Shown here: positions 53,108-62,354 of the stretch, piece by piece
Numbering within the stretch: position 1 is the first letter of the stretch
Layout: each line of letters opens with the position of its first letter
NCBI GenBank assembly: GCA_002328495.1
Contig: DCUJ01000012.1
Span: forward strand, 401,567-465,566
DNA length: 64,000 nucleotides
From: Sulfurospirillum sp. UBA2217
Lineage (GTDB): Bacteria; Campylobacterota; Campylobacteria; Campylobacterales; Sulfurospirillaceae
Direction of reading: 5' to 3'
The notes under the pieces: model-generated
What the model was told of the DNA's origin: nothing
Seen by the model: only the letters and a program-made list of their open reading frames with translations
The model's database searches: none
Program-made: the position numbers and the translations under genes

Positions 53108-54329
53108 TGCGCTCTCCAGCTTTTACAAGATGTGTTTTTTTATGGTTCGCCTTAAGTAAAGAATCGATCGAAATGGCAAAACGTCCTGCAAGTCTTTCTA
53201 CTGTATCGCCCGCTTTTACAACGTACGTAAAGGATTTTTCCTCTTTTGTATTTTCTAAAGAGGGTTTGTTATGACCTATTGGGACAATAATTTCCATTTT
53301 AGGTTTAAGAGCGGCGGTTTTAAGATTGTTAAGCTCCATCAGTGCATTCGGGTTACTTCCATAACTTTTAGCAATTTTTTGGAGTGAATCGCCTTTTTTA
53401 GAAACATACACCGTGTACTTTTGAGGCTCTTTTGCATCATCAAAATTTTGACTAAATGCAATTTGCTTGTCTTGTGGGATATACACATAGCTTCGCTCAC
53501 TTAAAGGAGAGACAAAAGCTCGTTTGAGGTGTGGATTGTACGTTCTAAGCTCTTCATGAGAAATCCCTATGCTTTGAGACACATCGCTGAGCATCGTTCC
53601 GCCTTTGACTTCTACTTTTAAAAAGGTAGCATTATTGGCGCGATTTAAAAGATGTTCAGATTCATTTTCAAGCATAAAATCAGTACTGTTGGAGATAAAA
53701 CTCATCATTAAAATTTTACGAATATACATCCGACTCTCTTTGGGAAGATACTTTTTCGTCTCATCCAATAAAACTGTAATATCATCCGTCCCCGCTTTTG
53801 CGATAGCCTTACCTAAAGCACCCTCTCCACAATTATACGCAAGGGCTGCTAAATACCATTTCCCAAACATCGCATGCAAACGGTTAAGGTAATCCACCGC
53901 CGCTTGCGTCGATTTGATAGGATCACGTCGTTCATCTACAAAACTGTTGTTGGTCAGTTTAAACACTTTGGCAGTCCCTGGGATAAATTGCCATAAACCA
54001 GCTGCTTTTGCGGGGGAAGAAGAGTAGGGATTAAAACTCGACTCTGTCATAGCAAGGTACAAAAACTCAACAGGCACACCCGCTTCTTTCATCATTTTTT
54101 GAAGGATAGGAGCAAAACGATCACCATTTTCGAGGGTTTTTAGAAAGTGTTTTGTTTTATACGTTTCCACATCTTCTTTCATGGAAATAAACAAAGAGTC
54201 TTTTAAAAAAGAGGCTGGAAGATCAAATTCTTTTAGAACGGAAAGCTGTTTTGAGTAATTTGTTTCGGTGTTTAAAAAGGCGTGCAAGCTTTGAAACAGC
54301 AAAAAAAGTGTGAGTAAAATCCTCGTCAT
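53088..54329 (-). CDS. MltD-like lytic transglycosylase with LysM domains
   Basis: 413 residues with a signal peptide (about 1-18). SLT domain with catalytic Glu in LAMTESSFNPYSSSPAKAAGLWQF near 94 and AYNCGEGAL near 165. Then about three LysM-type repeats: one near 230, one near 300 (YVSKKGDSLQKIAKSYG), and one at the end (VVKAGDTVERLAGRF, VKAGERIVVP). It cuts peptidoglycan glycan strands. AAGGAGAT precedes the ATG. Followed by rlpA as in Campylobacter. Confidence 0.9.
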   Translation of the reverse strand: MTRILLTLFLLFQSLHAFLNTETNYSKQLSVLKEFDLPASFLKDSLFISMKEDVETYKTKHFLKTLENGDRFAPILQKMMKEAGVPVEFLYLAMTESSFNPYSSSPAKAAGLWQFIPGTAKVFKLTNNSFVDERRDPIKSTQAAVDYLNRLHAMFGKWYLAALAYNCGEGALGKAIAKAGTDDITVLLDETKKYLPKESRMYIRKILMMSFISNSTDFMLENESEHLLNRANNATFLKVEVKGGTMLSDVSQSIGISHEELRTYNPHLKRAFVSPLSERSYVYIPQDKQIAFSQNFDDAKEPQKYTVYVSKKGDSLQKIAKSYGSNPNALMELNNLKTAALKPKMEIIVPIGHNKPSLENTKEEKSFTYVVKAGDTVERLAGRFAISIDSLLKANHKKTHLVKAGERIVVPKP

Positions 54330-54373
54330 GCATCTCCTTTAGGCGTCTTATATCGTTAGATTTTAACAAATCT

Positions 54374-55156
54374 TCACTTTTTAAAAGCTTTAAAGAGAGA
54401 AATTGCATTGTTTGTTGTCAAAGCGTGTAATTCGGTGACACTCATTTCTAAAATCTCAGCCATCTTTTGTGCCACCAATGTTGTGTATAAAGGCTCATTG
54501 CGCTCACCCCGAAAAGGCATCGGCGTAAGGTAGGGGCCATCGGTTTCAAGAAGAAGTTTATCGCGAGGAATCAGGGGTAAAACCTCTACCAATGCTTTGG
54601 CATTTTTAAATGTTATTACGCCACCTATTCCAAAATAAAAGCCATGATTTGCCAAATCTAAAAGATGCTTTGAGGCATTGTAACAATGTAAAACACCTCC
54701 CACCTCAGAAGCATTTTCTTCAATTAATACTTTTTTACTATCGTCATTCGCTTCCCTGATATGAACGATTAAAGGCTTTTTTACCTCTTTTGCAAGACGA
54801 ACATGCTGAACAAAAATCTCTTTTTGAGATTGCATCTCCTGCTGTTTTTCCTCTTCCTCTTCGGGCAGACGATAATAATCTAAACCACATTCTCCCACGG
54901 CAATACATTTGGGGTCTTCTAAAAAAGTTCTGAGTATTTTTTCATCATATTGGGGGTGATGGTAAGGGTGAATGCCTGCTGCAAAAAACAGATGCTCATA
55001 ACGGCGAGAAAGGGCTTGTGCTTTTTCTAAATCATCTCTATTGGCACCAGGAATGAGTATCCCTCTTACCCCTCCTTCCCACGCACGAGAAATAACTGCA
55101 TCCACATCATCACCGTAACGCTCATCGTCCAAATGGCAATGCGTATCAATAATCAT
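54374..55156 (-). CDS. tatD: TatD family metal-dependent hydrolase
   Basis: 260 residues from ATG 55156; an adjacent GTG is also in frame. Motifs IDTHCHLDDERY, GECGLDYY near 91, PLIVHIREAND near 133, HCYNA near 159 and LLETDGPYLTPMPFRGERNEP near 208 are those of TatD DNases. TatD enzymes have metal-dependent 3'-5' exonuclease activity. TGATG overlap with the response-regulator stop. Confidence 0.93.
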   Translation of the reverse strand: MIIDTHCHLDDERYGDDVDAVISRAWEGGVRGILIPGANRDDLEKAQALSRRYEHLFFAAGIHPYHHPQYDEKILRTFLEDPKCIAVGECGLDYYRLPEEEEEKQQEMQSQKEIFVQHVRLAKEVKKPLIVHIREANDDSKKVLIEENASEVGGVLHCYNASKHLLDLANHGFYFGIGGVITFKNAKALVEVLPLIPRDKLLLETDGPYLTPMPFRGERNEPLYTTLVAQKMAEILEMSVTELHALTTNNAISLFKAFKK

Positions 55157-56400
55157 CACGCAACCTCAACCCTATTTTTTCCATTCTGTTTTGCCTTGTA
55201 TAGTGCCATATCTGCGTGTTTAAGCATCGCATCAATGCTCTCTAAGTCGCTAAACGTAACACCCATGGAGACGGTAAAATTAAAGGCTTTATGTCCACTT
55301 GGGCGAATGGGTGTTGTAGCAATAATCGTACGCAATTTAAAGAAAAACTCCAAGGCTTGCTTCTCATCAACATTCTTAAGAGCCACACAAAACTCTTCAC
55401 CTCCAAAACGTGCGACAATATCGCTGCCTTTGAGGTTATCTTTCAGGACTTTGGCAAGTGTTATAAGGACGCTGTCTCCCACATCATGACCAAAAGAATC
55501 ATTAATAGTTTTGAAATTATCAACATCAATCATGCACAAGGCAAAAGGCTCTTTTGTTTCTAGCATATACGCGTGCATACATTCAAAAAAGTGTCGACGA
55601 TTTGAGATGTTGGTGAGGAAATCATAATTTGCTAACTGTTGGACTCTTCCTAACAACTCTACCACATCAAGTGAATTATGAATACGACACGCCAACTCCT
55701 CTTTGGTAAAAGGTTTATTGATAAAATCATTCGCACCAATTTTTAAAAATTGGGCGGAAATAAGTTCTTTGTTGGAGGCAGTCATCGCAATAATGGGCAG
55801 TTCATTTTTACTTTTGCTTTTACGAATCTCTTTGGTAAGCTCTAATCCATCAATCACAGGCATATTAAAATCTGTCAAAACCAGTTTAATATCAGGGTTG
55901 TCTCTCAAAAACACCAATGCTTCCTCCCCATGTGCCGCAACCATGACCGTGAACATTTGATGCTTCAAAAGCTCTTTAAGCTGTGCTCGTTGTACCATCG
56001 AATCATCCACTACCAACACTTTAACGCCTCTGTTTTTATGCAAACGTTCAATGAGCGAAAAAATGTAATTGACATCATCAATATTACCTTTCACCACATA
56101 ATCAATCACATCTTTTTTTAAAATAGCTTCGCGCGTCTCTTTATCCATAGAGCCCGTCAAAATAATGGAAGGAATGTTGTGAGAAAGTACCATATCAACG
56201 ACTTCTCCATCAGGAGCATCGGGAAGATTGAGGTCTAAAAGAGCCACAAAAAAATCATTATCTTTTTCAACCAAAGCTTTTGCCTCAGCAAAACTATACA
56301 CAGCAACAACATCAAAATCTAAACTAGCGTTCATTTTTTTAACAATCAATTTTGAAAGGGCTTTATTGTCTTCAACAATTAAAATTTTTTCTTTGGGCAT
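55156..56400 (-). CDS. cbrR: CbrR-like response regulator: REC-REC-GGDEF
   Basis: 414 residues. First receiver (about 5-120, phosphoacceptor Asp in LLDLNLPDA near 56), second receiver (about 127-240, Asp in LTDFNMPVIDG near 176, plus VVDDSM), and a C-terminal GGDEF domain (about 255-414) with ARFGGEEF, so cyclic di-GMP synthesis is expected on phosphorylation. Same architecture and neighbours as CbrR of Campylobacter jejuni, linked there to bile resistance. AAGGAT precedes the ATG, and a TTACATGTAA lies 18 bases upstream. Confidence 0.87.
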   Translation of the reverse strand: MPKEKILIVEDNKALSKLIVKKMNASLDFDVVAVYSFAEAKALVEKDNDFFVALLDLNLPDAPDGEVVDMVLSHNIPSIILTGSMDKETREAILKKDVIDYVVKGNIDDVNYIFSLIERLHKNRGVKVLVVDDSMVQRAQLKELLKHQMFTVMVAAHGEEALVFLRDNPDIKLVLTDFNMPVIDGLELTKEIRKSKSKNELPIIAMTASNKELISAQFLKIGANDFINKPFTKEELACRIHNSLDVVELLGRVQQLANYDFLTNISNRRHFFECMHAYMLETKEPFALCMIDVDNFKTINDSFGHDVGDSVLITLAKVLKDNLKGSDIVARFGGEEFCVALKNVDEKQALEFFFKLRTIIATTPIRPSGHKAFNFTVSMGVTFSDLESIDAMLKHADMALYKAKQNGKNRVEVA

Positions 56401-56470
56401 TAGAATCCTTCGAAAGTTTACATGTAAGGATTATTTTAACATAAAAAAAGGAGAAGTCTACTAAAGGAGG

Positions 56471-56494
56471 TAGCCACACGATTGCGTGTGGCTA
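56471..56494 (-). terminator. Hairpin after lctP
   Basis: Perfect 10-bp stem TAGCCACACG (56471-56480) / CGTGTGGCTA (56485-56494) with loop ATTG, starting 10 bases after the lctP stop on the minus strand. It is followed on that strand by CCTCCTTTAG rather than a clean T-run, so termination efficiency is uncertain, but the stem is strong. Confidence 0.6.
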
Positions 56495-56503
56495 CTGTGA
56501 AAG

Positions 56504-58207
56504 TTATTTAGCGATAAAAAGAGGATCGGTGACACCAAGAACGTACATACCAATCAAACCTAAAATACCAGCAAAGAGGCAATAGTACAAGGTTGGGATT
56601 GCTGTTTTACGTAAGGTTTCACCCTCTTGTCCCAAAAGTCCTACCGTAGCAGACGCTGCAACAACATTGTGAATCGCCACCATGTTACCCGCAGCTGCAC
56701 CTACCGCTTGAAGGGCAACCATCAACGCCGTAGAAACACCAATACCCTCAGCCACACCAAATTGGTATTGAGCCAACATCATGTTAGAAACCGTATTACT
56801 TCCTGCGATAAACGCACCAATCGCACCTACAAATGGAGCAAAGATAGGATAGATGCTACCAACGGTTGTCGAAACGTATTGAGCCATAACGATAGGCATA
56901 GAAGCAAAACCTGCACCATTAACACCTGAGTTGATTAAGATACGAACCAATGGAACGGTAAAGATAAGTACAAAACCAGCACCCAAAAGTACTTTTGTAG
57001 ACTCACTTAACGCCGCACCCATCTCTTTAGCTTTCATACCATGTAAGAAATAAGTAATGATACAAACAAATGCGATAATACCACCGGGTAAGTAAAGAGG
57101 CTCTATAGAACCACTGATTCCTTTTTCACCTAAAATATTTACAAAAGAAATTTTAATTGAAAGTAAGAATTTTTTGATATCTGGGCTAACACGTGTCAAT
57201 ACAAGGATACCCGCAACCATAACATACGGTAACCATGCTGTAAACAATGACATTTGTTTTGTTTTTTCAGTCAAGGTATCCAGTTTGATTTCGATTTGAC
57301 CAATCCAATGCGCTGGCCATTCACTTGCTGGTGGAAAATCCCAAGATTGTTTAGGCACTAAAAATCCGCTTTTCGCACCCATAACCACAATAGGAAGACC
57401 TACAAGAGCACCAATGATAGAAGGAAATTCTGGTCCAAGAAGCGTTCCAACCAATGCGTAAGGAACCACAAATGCCAAACCACCAAAGATGGCAAATGGT
57501 ACTGCGGCTAAACCTTCTGACCAAGAAGCATTTTTACCAAAGAAACGGGTAAGCATCATGACCATAAAAGAAGGAATAAGCACACCAACAATGGCATGGG
57601 TAATCGCAACATTGGAAGTAATCATTTGAAGATATACATCCCAGCTAGAACCCGCTTCTGTTAAACGCGCAGAAATTCCTGCTTTGTCCAAACCACTGTT
57701 AACACCAATTAGGATAGGCGTTCCAACCGCACCAAAGGTGACAGGTGTACTTTGAACCATCATACCTAGCATAACGGCTGCTGCTGCAGGGAAACCAAGA
57801 GCTACCATTAAAGGAGCAGCAATCGCAGCAGGAGTTCCAAAGCCAGATGCGCCCTCAATAAATGCACCAAATAACCAACATACAATGATTAACTGGATAC
57901 GTCTATCCGCACTGACGTTGTTAAAGCCGTTACGAATAACTGCTACGGCACCTGAGTGCTTGAGTGTATTCAGAAGCAAAATAGCTCCAAAAATAATCCA
58001 CAATACCGCAACCGTGATCACAACACCTTGAAGTGTTGAAGCAAGGATTCGGTTAAAGGAAACCTCCCAAACAAACAAAGCGATTAACGCTGTCATAACA
58101 TAAACTATTGGCATCGCTGTTTTTGCTTTCATACGTAACCCTACAAGAAGGATACCTGAAGCAATAATTGGCAACGCTGCAAACAGTGCTTGCATTCCTA
58201 AACCCAT
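56504..58207 (-). CDS. lctP: L-lactate permease family transporter
   Basis: 567 residues with about fourteen hydrophobic helices. LctP/LldP signatures: GASGFGTPAAIAAPLMVALGFP near 118 and GAIGAFIAGSNTVSNMMLAQYQFG near 458, with GVATAL-like and MVAIHNVVAA segments near the end. It imports L-lactate (or glycolate) with protons, fitting growth on lactate with nitrate or other acceptors. AAAAGGAG precedes the ATG. Likely a single-gene transcript ended by the hairpin at 56471. No dehydrogenase genes adjoin. Confidence 0.93.
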   Translation of the reverse strand: MGLGMQALFAALPIIASGILLVGLRMKAKTAMPIVYVMTALIALFVWEVSFNRILASTLQGVVITVAVLWIIFGAILLLNTLKHSGAVAVIRNGFNNVSADRRIQLIIVCWLFGAFIEGASGFGTPAAIAAPLMVALGFPAAAAVMLGMMVQSTPVTFGAVGTPILIGVNSGLDKAGISARLTEAGSSWDVYLQMITSNVAITHAIVGVLIPSFMVMMLTRFFGKNASWSEGLAAVPFAIFGGLAFVVPYALVGTLLGPEFPSIIGALVGLPIVVMGAKSGFLVPKQSWDFPPASEWPAHWIGQIEIKLDTLTEKTKQMSLFTAWLPYVMVAGILVLTRVSPDIKKFLLSIKISFVNILGEKGISGSIEPLYLPGGIIAFVCIITYFLHGMKAKEMGAALSESTKVLLGAGFVLIFTVPLVRILINSGVNGAGFASMPIVMAQYVSTTVGSIYPIFAPFVGAIGAFIAGSNTVSNMMLAQYQFGVAEGIGVSTALMVALQAVGAAAGNMVAIHNVVAASATVGLLGQEGETLRKTAIPTLYYCLFAGILGLIGMYVLGVTDPLFIAK

Positions 58208-58301
58208 ACAAAACTCCTTTTAAAGATTTGAGTTCATTCTAATCGGGGCGCATGACATTTGTATGATACCAGTTAGCGCTTATCCAAAAGGAGAGAAAAA
58301 T

Positions 58302-58397
58302 GTGTACATTGGTGACATACACGAAGAATATCACAAAGGGCGTGATGCAAACGGTGTTACGAACGGTTACTTTCGAGTAAGGATTGGGCAAAGCTGA
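58302..58397 (+). CDS. Candidate short ORF with strong ribosome site (31 codons)
   Basis: In the gap between lctP and recN, AAGGAG at 58288-58293 precedes an ATG at 58300 (26-codon frame) and, two bases later, a GTG at 58302 whose 31-codon frame reads YIGDIHEEYHKGRDANG and so on, hydrophilic and protein-like. The GTG frame runs 41 bases into the antisense end of recN. It may be a small protein or a leftover of a gene's 5' end. No family recognised; conservation is unknown. Confidence 0.3.
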   Translation: MYIGDIHEEYHKGRDANGVTNGYFRVRIGQS

Positions 58398-59898
58398 GAG
58401 CTTCTTCACCGATATTCTCTCCGCTAATCATACGCGCAAGTTCAACTTTTCGCGCTTCATGATCTAGCGCTGTCACATGACTTACATGTAAAGCATCCTT
58501 ACTCACAAAGAAGTGCTGATGGGCACATGAAGAGAGTTGAGGTTGATGGGAGATGGCAAAGATTTGGTACTGGGCAGAGAGTGTTTTTAACACATTAGCG
58601 ACGCTCATAGACTCTTTTCCGCTCAGGTTCGCGTCAATTTCATCTAAAATAAGCACGCCTCCATGGGAGAGTAAAAAGGCATTATGGGTTGCCAAAAAAG
58701 CTAAACGAAGGCGATTGTATTCACCCGAACTTATTTTTTTCACATCCACTTTTCCAAGGTTTACATGTAAAGTATCTGCTCCTTTTTCATGCAAGTCTCC
58801 TTCCTCCATCCCTAAGCTAAGTGTGGGCATATACAACTCTTGAAGATAGCGGTTGAGGGTCTGTTCTAAAAGAGGCAGGTATAGGTTTCGCGTCTTGCGT
58901 AAAATAAGGGCTTGCTCGTCTAAACGTTCTTTTTGGCATTTAAGCTCTTTTTCTAACGTCTGCTTTTCAAAAGAAAGGGTTTCATAACGCATCAACTCTT
59001 CGCGACGACGGGAGAGATGTTCTAAGGCTTCGTCAATACTTCCGTAACGCTTTTTAAGCTGTGCAATCTTTTCAATGCGATCCAACATCGCTTCAATATC
59101 CATCTCCCCTAAACCCTCTAGTTTATCGTGCTCTTTTTCAAACAGAAGGCGCAAAGCGTTCATCGCTTCATCAAAAAATTCGCTCTGCGCTTCCATTAAG
59201 TGCAAGGCTTCATGAACGGAAGATTCGACGGTAAAAATGGCAGAGGCTTTGGTGAGAGCATTTTCAAGTTTCTCTTTTTTAGAGAGTGCTTTTTTGAAGC
59301 TCAAAAGTTCTTCATCCTCACCAATTTTTGGAGCAATCTCTTCAATTTTAGTGATTTCAAAACGGGCAAACTCTTTGAGTTCTTCAACTTTTTTTTCTTT
59401 TTCTTCAACACTCTCTAGTGCAATTTTAAGTGATTTATAGTGCAAAAAGGTCGTTTCAAAGGCTTCAACATGACTTACATGTAAGGGTTCATTAACCCCA
59501 CAAACGCCATCCAAAAGAGAGAGCAAACGATTGCTCTCAAACTCACTGGCATCTTTTAAAGAGAGATAACTTAAAAACGTGCGCGACACATCTGCCATAC
59601 CTTTTTTTGATGTACTGTGATCATTAATAAAATAGCGCACACTTTTAGATTTAAGGCATTTAAAAATGGTAGTCTCTTCCGTCTCAAAACCAAAGGCTTC
59701 AAGATTTAAAGGTCTATCTACGATACACTCTATCGTTTCTGCCATCACCTCAGCATGCCCAAACAATGAAAGCAGGGCTTGCATAAACACAGATTTTCCA
59801 GCACCACTAGGACCCGTAAAAACAATCAAGCCTTTTGAAAAACTAACATTGCAGGCTTCAAAACTGAGATGATTTTTAAAGAAGAGTCGTTCTATCAC
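58357..59898 (-). CDS. recN: RecN, SMC-like DNA repair ATPase
   Basis: 513 residues from GTG 59898, giving the family N-terminus MIERLFFKNHLSF; a TTG four codons upstream is also open. Walker A GPSGAGKS at 29-36, long coiled-coil middle (about 150-350), signature ISSGEYNRLRLAFL near 390 and Walker B GVLILDEIDANLSGKES near 415. It takes part in double-strand-break repair. The GTG overlaps the nadK stop. Three TTACATGTAA copies lie inside. Slightly shorter than enteric RecN (about 550), normal for this group. Confidence 0.92.
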   Translation of the reverse strand: MIERLFFKNHLSFEACNVSFSKGLIVFTGPSGAGKSVFMQALLSLFGHAEVMAETIECIVDRPLNLEAFGFETEETTIFKCLKSKSVRYFINDHSTSKKGMADVSRTFLSYLSLKDASEFESNRLLSLLDGVCGVNEPLHVSHVEAFETTFLHYKSLKIALESVEEKEKKVEELKEFARFEITKIEEIAPKIGEDEELLSFKKALSKKEKLENALTKASAIFTVESSVHEALHLMEAQSEFFDEAMNALRLLFEKEHDKLEGLGEMDIEAMLDRIEKIAQLKKRYGSIDEALEHLSRRREELMRYETLSFEKQTLEKELKCQKERLDEQALILRKTRNLYLPLLEQTLNRYLQELYMPTLSLGMEEGDLHEKGADTLHVNLGKVDVKKISSGEYNRLRLAFLATHNAFLLSHGGVLILDEIDANLSGKESMSVANVLKTLSAQYQIFAISHQPQLSSCAHQHFFVSKDALHVSHVTALDHEARKVELARMISGENIGEEALSFAQSLLESNRS

Positions 59899-60770
59899 AC
59901 GTTGCCCCAATGGAGTTTCTTTTTTAACACATCAAAATAGTTGCGATCCAAACTGTGAATCAGTCTAGCACTGTTGTCGGCGATTTTGACACTCACTCTA
60001 TCAACATCGCGCATGTGGTACGTTTCTTGACCATCCACAACGATCACCGTATCGTCTCCACTGGTAAAAGAGACTTCAAAATCAACAGGTAATACTAAGG
60101 GACGTTGACTTAAAGAGTGTGGGCAAATCGGTGTTAAAATGAGTGCTTTCATCAAAGGATAGACCAAAGGACCACCCGCTGAGAGGTTGTATGCGGTTGA
60201 GCCTGTTGGGGTAGATACAATCAACCCATCTCCATAATAAGAATTGAACAAGACCCCATCCACGTACGCTTTAATAGTCGCCATACGAGAAATGGTGGAA
60301 CGTGAAAATACGATATCATTGAATGCCACCAAGTGCTTAATGGTATCGTTTACATGTAAAGAAACCTCCAACATCATACGGTTATCGATACGATACAAGC
60401 CTTTAAAAATATCATCCATAAAACTGCCGATTTCATCGGTTTGAATATCTGTTAAAAATCCCAACTGCCCTGCGTGAATTCCAAGAACGGGTTTGTGAAA
60501 CGCAAAACTCTTTCTGCACAGTGCAATCAATGTGCCATCCCCACCCAAAGAGATGAGAAAATCGCTTTGTTCGCACATGTACTCAAAACTTACTCCCTCA
60601 CAACCAATACACTCAGCACTCTTGGCTTCAACTAAAAGCTTTGAACCATGTTTATGAAGTGCCTGCTCTATGGCTTTGTAAAAAGGAAAAAGGGTTGTGT
60701 CATTGGGTTTACTCACCAATCCGACATATGAAATAGTTTTTAATATTTGATTTTGATGGCTTATTTTCAT
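59895..60770 (-). CDS. nadK: NAD kinase
   Basis: 291 residues. ATP/NAD kinase motifs ISLGGDGTLIAL near 87 and GDGLIVSTPTGSTAYNLSAGGPLVYP near 181, with a second Gly-rich stretch VDGQETYHM near 258. It phosphorylates NAD to NADP. Upstream of recN as in Campylobacter. One TTACATGTAA inside (Leu-His-Val). Confidence 0.95.
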   Translation of the reverse strand: MKISHQNQILKTISYVGLVSKPNDTTLFPFYKAIEQALHKHGSKLLVEAKSAECIGCEGVSFEYMCEQSDFLISLGGDGTLIALCRKSFAFHKPVLGIHAGQLGFLTDIQTDEIGSFMDDIFKGLYRIDNRMMLEVSLHVNDTIKHLVAFNDIVFSRSTISRMATIKAYVDGVLFNSYYGDGLIVSTPTGSTAYNLSAGGPLVYPLMKALILTPICPHSLSQRPLVLPVDFEVSFTSGDDTVIVVDGQETYHMRDVDRVSVKIADNSARLIHSLDRNYFDVLKKKLHWGNV

Positions 60771-60804
60771 GATCGAATATTGTAACGTTTATTTTATTAA
60801 GCTA

Positions 60805-60813
60805 TGCTATAAT
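60805..60813 (+). promoter_or_regulatory. Extended -10 promoter of the lipoprotein at 60843
   Basis: TGCTATAAT with TATAAT at 60808-60813, 29 bases before the ATG. A CGCGCG-containing palindrome, AATTCGCGCGAATT at 60811-60824, overlaps the -10 and likely start site and could be a regulator site. AAAGGAA serves as ribosome site. Confidence 0.6.
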
Positions 60814-60842
60814 TCGCGCGAATTACTCCAAAGGAATACTCA

Positions 60843-61409
60843 ATGAAATCCCTCTTAACGCTTCTTATTGCTCTCTTGTTTCTGGCAGGATGTAGCTACA
60901 AAAATGAGATGCTTTCTCTAAAACCTTACGATTCAAGTTATGCAGGTCCTGTGAGTAAAACGCCCAAGACATTGCATGTGCGCTTAATTAAAGATGTTCG
61001 CTCCGATCGATCACGTATCGGTGAAATTGTTGACAATGGAAAAGTCCTCTCTCCTCTTAATAGCGATGCTGATTTTCAAGCACGCTATGCCAGCGGACTG
61101 AATGAAGCACTCCGTCTTGCGGGATTTAACACCGATACAAGCACCCACATCGCACAGATGGTCGTCGAAGTCTATCTTAAAGAAATTAACATCCTCTACA
61201 ACGACAAAAATTTTGATACAAATTTAAAAGGTGAAATTGAACTCGAAGTCATCATTCGCAGAGGTGATGAGGTTATCACCCAAAACTTTAAACAAAAGGG
61301 AGGAAAGTGGATCAAACCTTCCTTTAATTCGAAAGATTTAGAACCCTTTTTGTATGAACTCTTTTCTGACAGTATTGATCAAATCGTTACACGATTGGTA
61401 AAACTCTAA
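60843..61409 (+). CDS. YajG-like lipoprotein
   Basis: 188 residues. Lipobox FLAGCS near 17. The mature part contains a YajG/uncharacterised-lipoprotein pattern: LHVRLIKDVRSDRSRIGEI, ASGLNEALRLAGF, and beta-strand repeats to the end. Outer-membrane lipoprotein of unknown job. Single gene, convergent with the GGDEF gene (2 bases apart). Confidence 0.72.
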   Translation: MKSLLTLLIALLFLAGCSYKNEMLSLKPYDSSYAGPVSKTPKTLHVRLIKDVRSDRSRIGEIVDNGKVLSPLNSDADFQARYASGLNEALRLAGFNTDTSTHIAQMVVEVYLKEINILYNDKNFDTNLKGEIELEVIIRRGDEVITQNFKQKGGKWIKPSFNSKDLEPFLYELFSDSIDQIVTRLVKL

Positions 61410-61411
61410 TC

Positions 61412-62251
61412 TTACCAACGGCTTGAGAGCACCTTGTTTCGACCTTGGCTTTTTGCGGCATAAAGTGCATTATCCGCCTCTTCTACAAGGGCATCGCGGT
61501 CTTGCACCACAGGACCCAAGGTCGAAATTCCAATGCTCACCGTGACTTGAATCACCTCTTGTGTCGTATCTATAGTCGCAATCGTCGTTTTTTCAATGGC
61601 TCCGCGTAAACGTTCAGCCAAAAACTCAGCCTCATTTTTAGGTGTACTTGGAGCAATAATTGCAATCTCTTCTCCACCATAACGCGCAACCACATCGCTA
61701 TCTCTAACCATTTTAACAATTAACGCAGAAAGATTTTTAAGCACATCATCGCCTGCTTTATGCCCATAGGTATCGTTGATCATTTTGAAATGGTCTACAT
61801 CTAAAAGCATAAGCGATAGTGGTAATTTATAACGCTTGGAATGTGCCACCTCTTCATGCAAACGCCCTTCAAAATAGCGCCTATTTTTAATACCCATCAA
61901 ACCATCGGTAATACTCTCTTTTTGCAATAAGGCTATTTTTTTAACGTCACTCATCGTATGCAATGCCAGTTGCCCTACCAAAAAGACAAAGACACCCCCA
62001 CCAAACAACATAAGCGCAGCAACAATAGATAAAGGATTGAGTAACTCTTGGATCAACCACAAATTTAAAGCAAAGATAGCATAACTAATGACAAAAAAGA
62101 GAATTAAAAGACTCAAGACTTTCCAGCGTTTTTGCAAAGAAGTGTCATTTAGCTCAAGAATCAGCTGTTGAATAGGGAAAAATGCACGTACGAGGAAAAC
62201 AATCCCCACACCAATTAAAAAAATCTCAAATATAACAATGCTAAAATGCAT
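61412..62251 (-). CDS. Membrane GGDEF protein with variant GGEEI motif
   Basis: 279 residues. Two to three membrane helices (about 5-25, 45-65, 75-97), then a GGDEF domain (about 115-279) with DVDHFKMINDTYGHKAGD. The signature is YGGEEI rather than GG[D/E]EF; the changed last residue is not catalytic, so activity is still possible. An RxxD I-site (RDSD) lies five residues before it. GAGG precedes the ATG. Probably a diguanylate cyclase; no sensory domain beyond the helices. Confidence 0.83.
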   Translation of the reverse strand: MHFSIVIFEIFLIGVGIVFLVRAFFPIQQLILELNDTSLQKRWKVLSLLILFFVISYAIFALNLWLIQELLNPLSIVAALMLFGGGVFVFLVGQLALHTMSDVKKIALLQKESITDGLMGIKNRRYFEGRLHEEVAHSKRYKLPLSLMLLDVDHFKMINDTYGHKAGDDVLKNLSALIVKMVRDSDVVARYGGEEIAIIAPSTPKNEAEFLAERLRGAIEKTTIATIDTTQEVIQVTVSIGISTLGPVVQDRDALVEEADNALYAAKSQGRNKVLSSRW

Positions 62252-62354
62252 AAAACCTCATCTTTAAAATATGGCAAAATTCTACCATAAAGTTTAAGAA
62301 AAGCTACTTTTAGCTATACTCTAAACCTTAAAAAAAGTGTTTTAGGAATAACCA

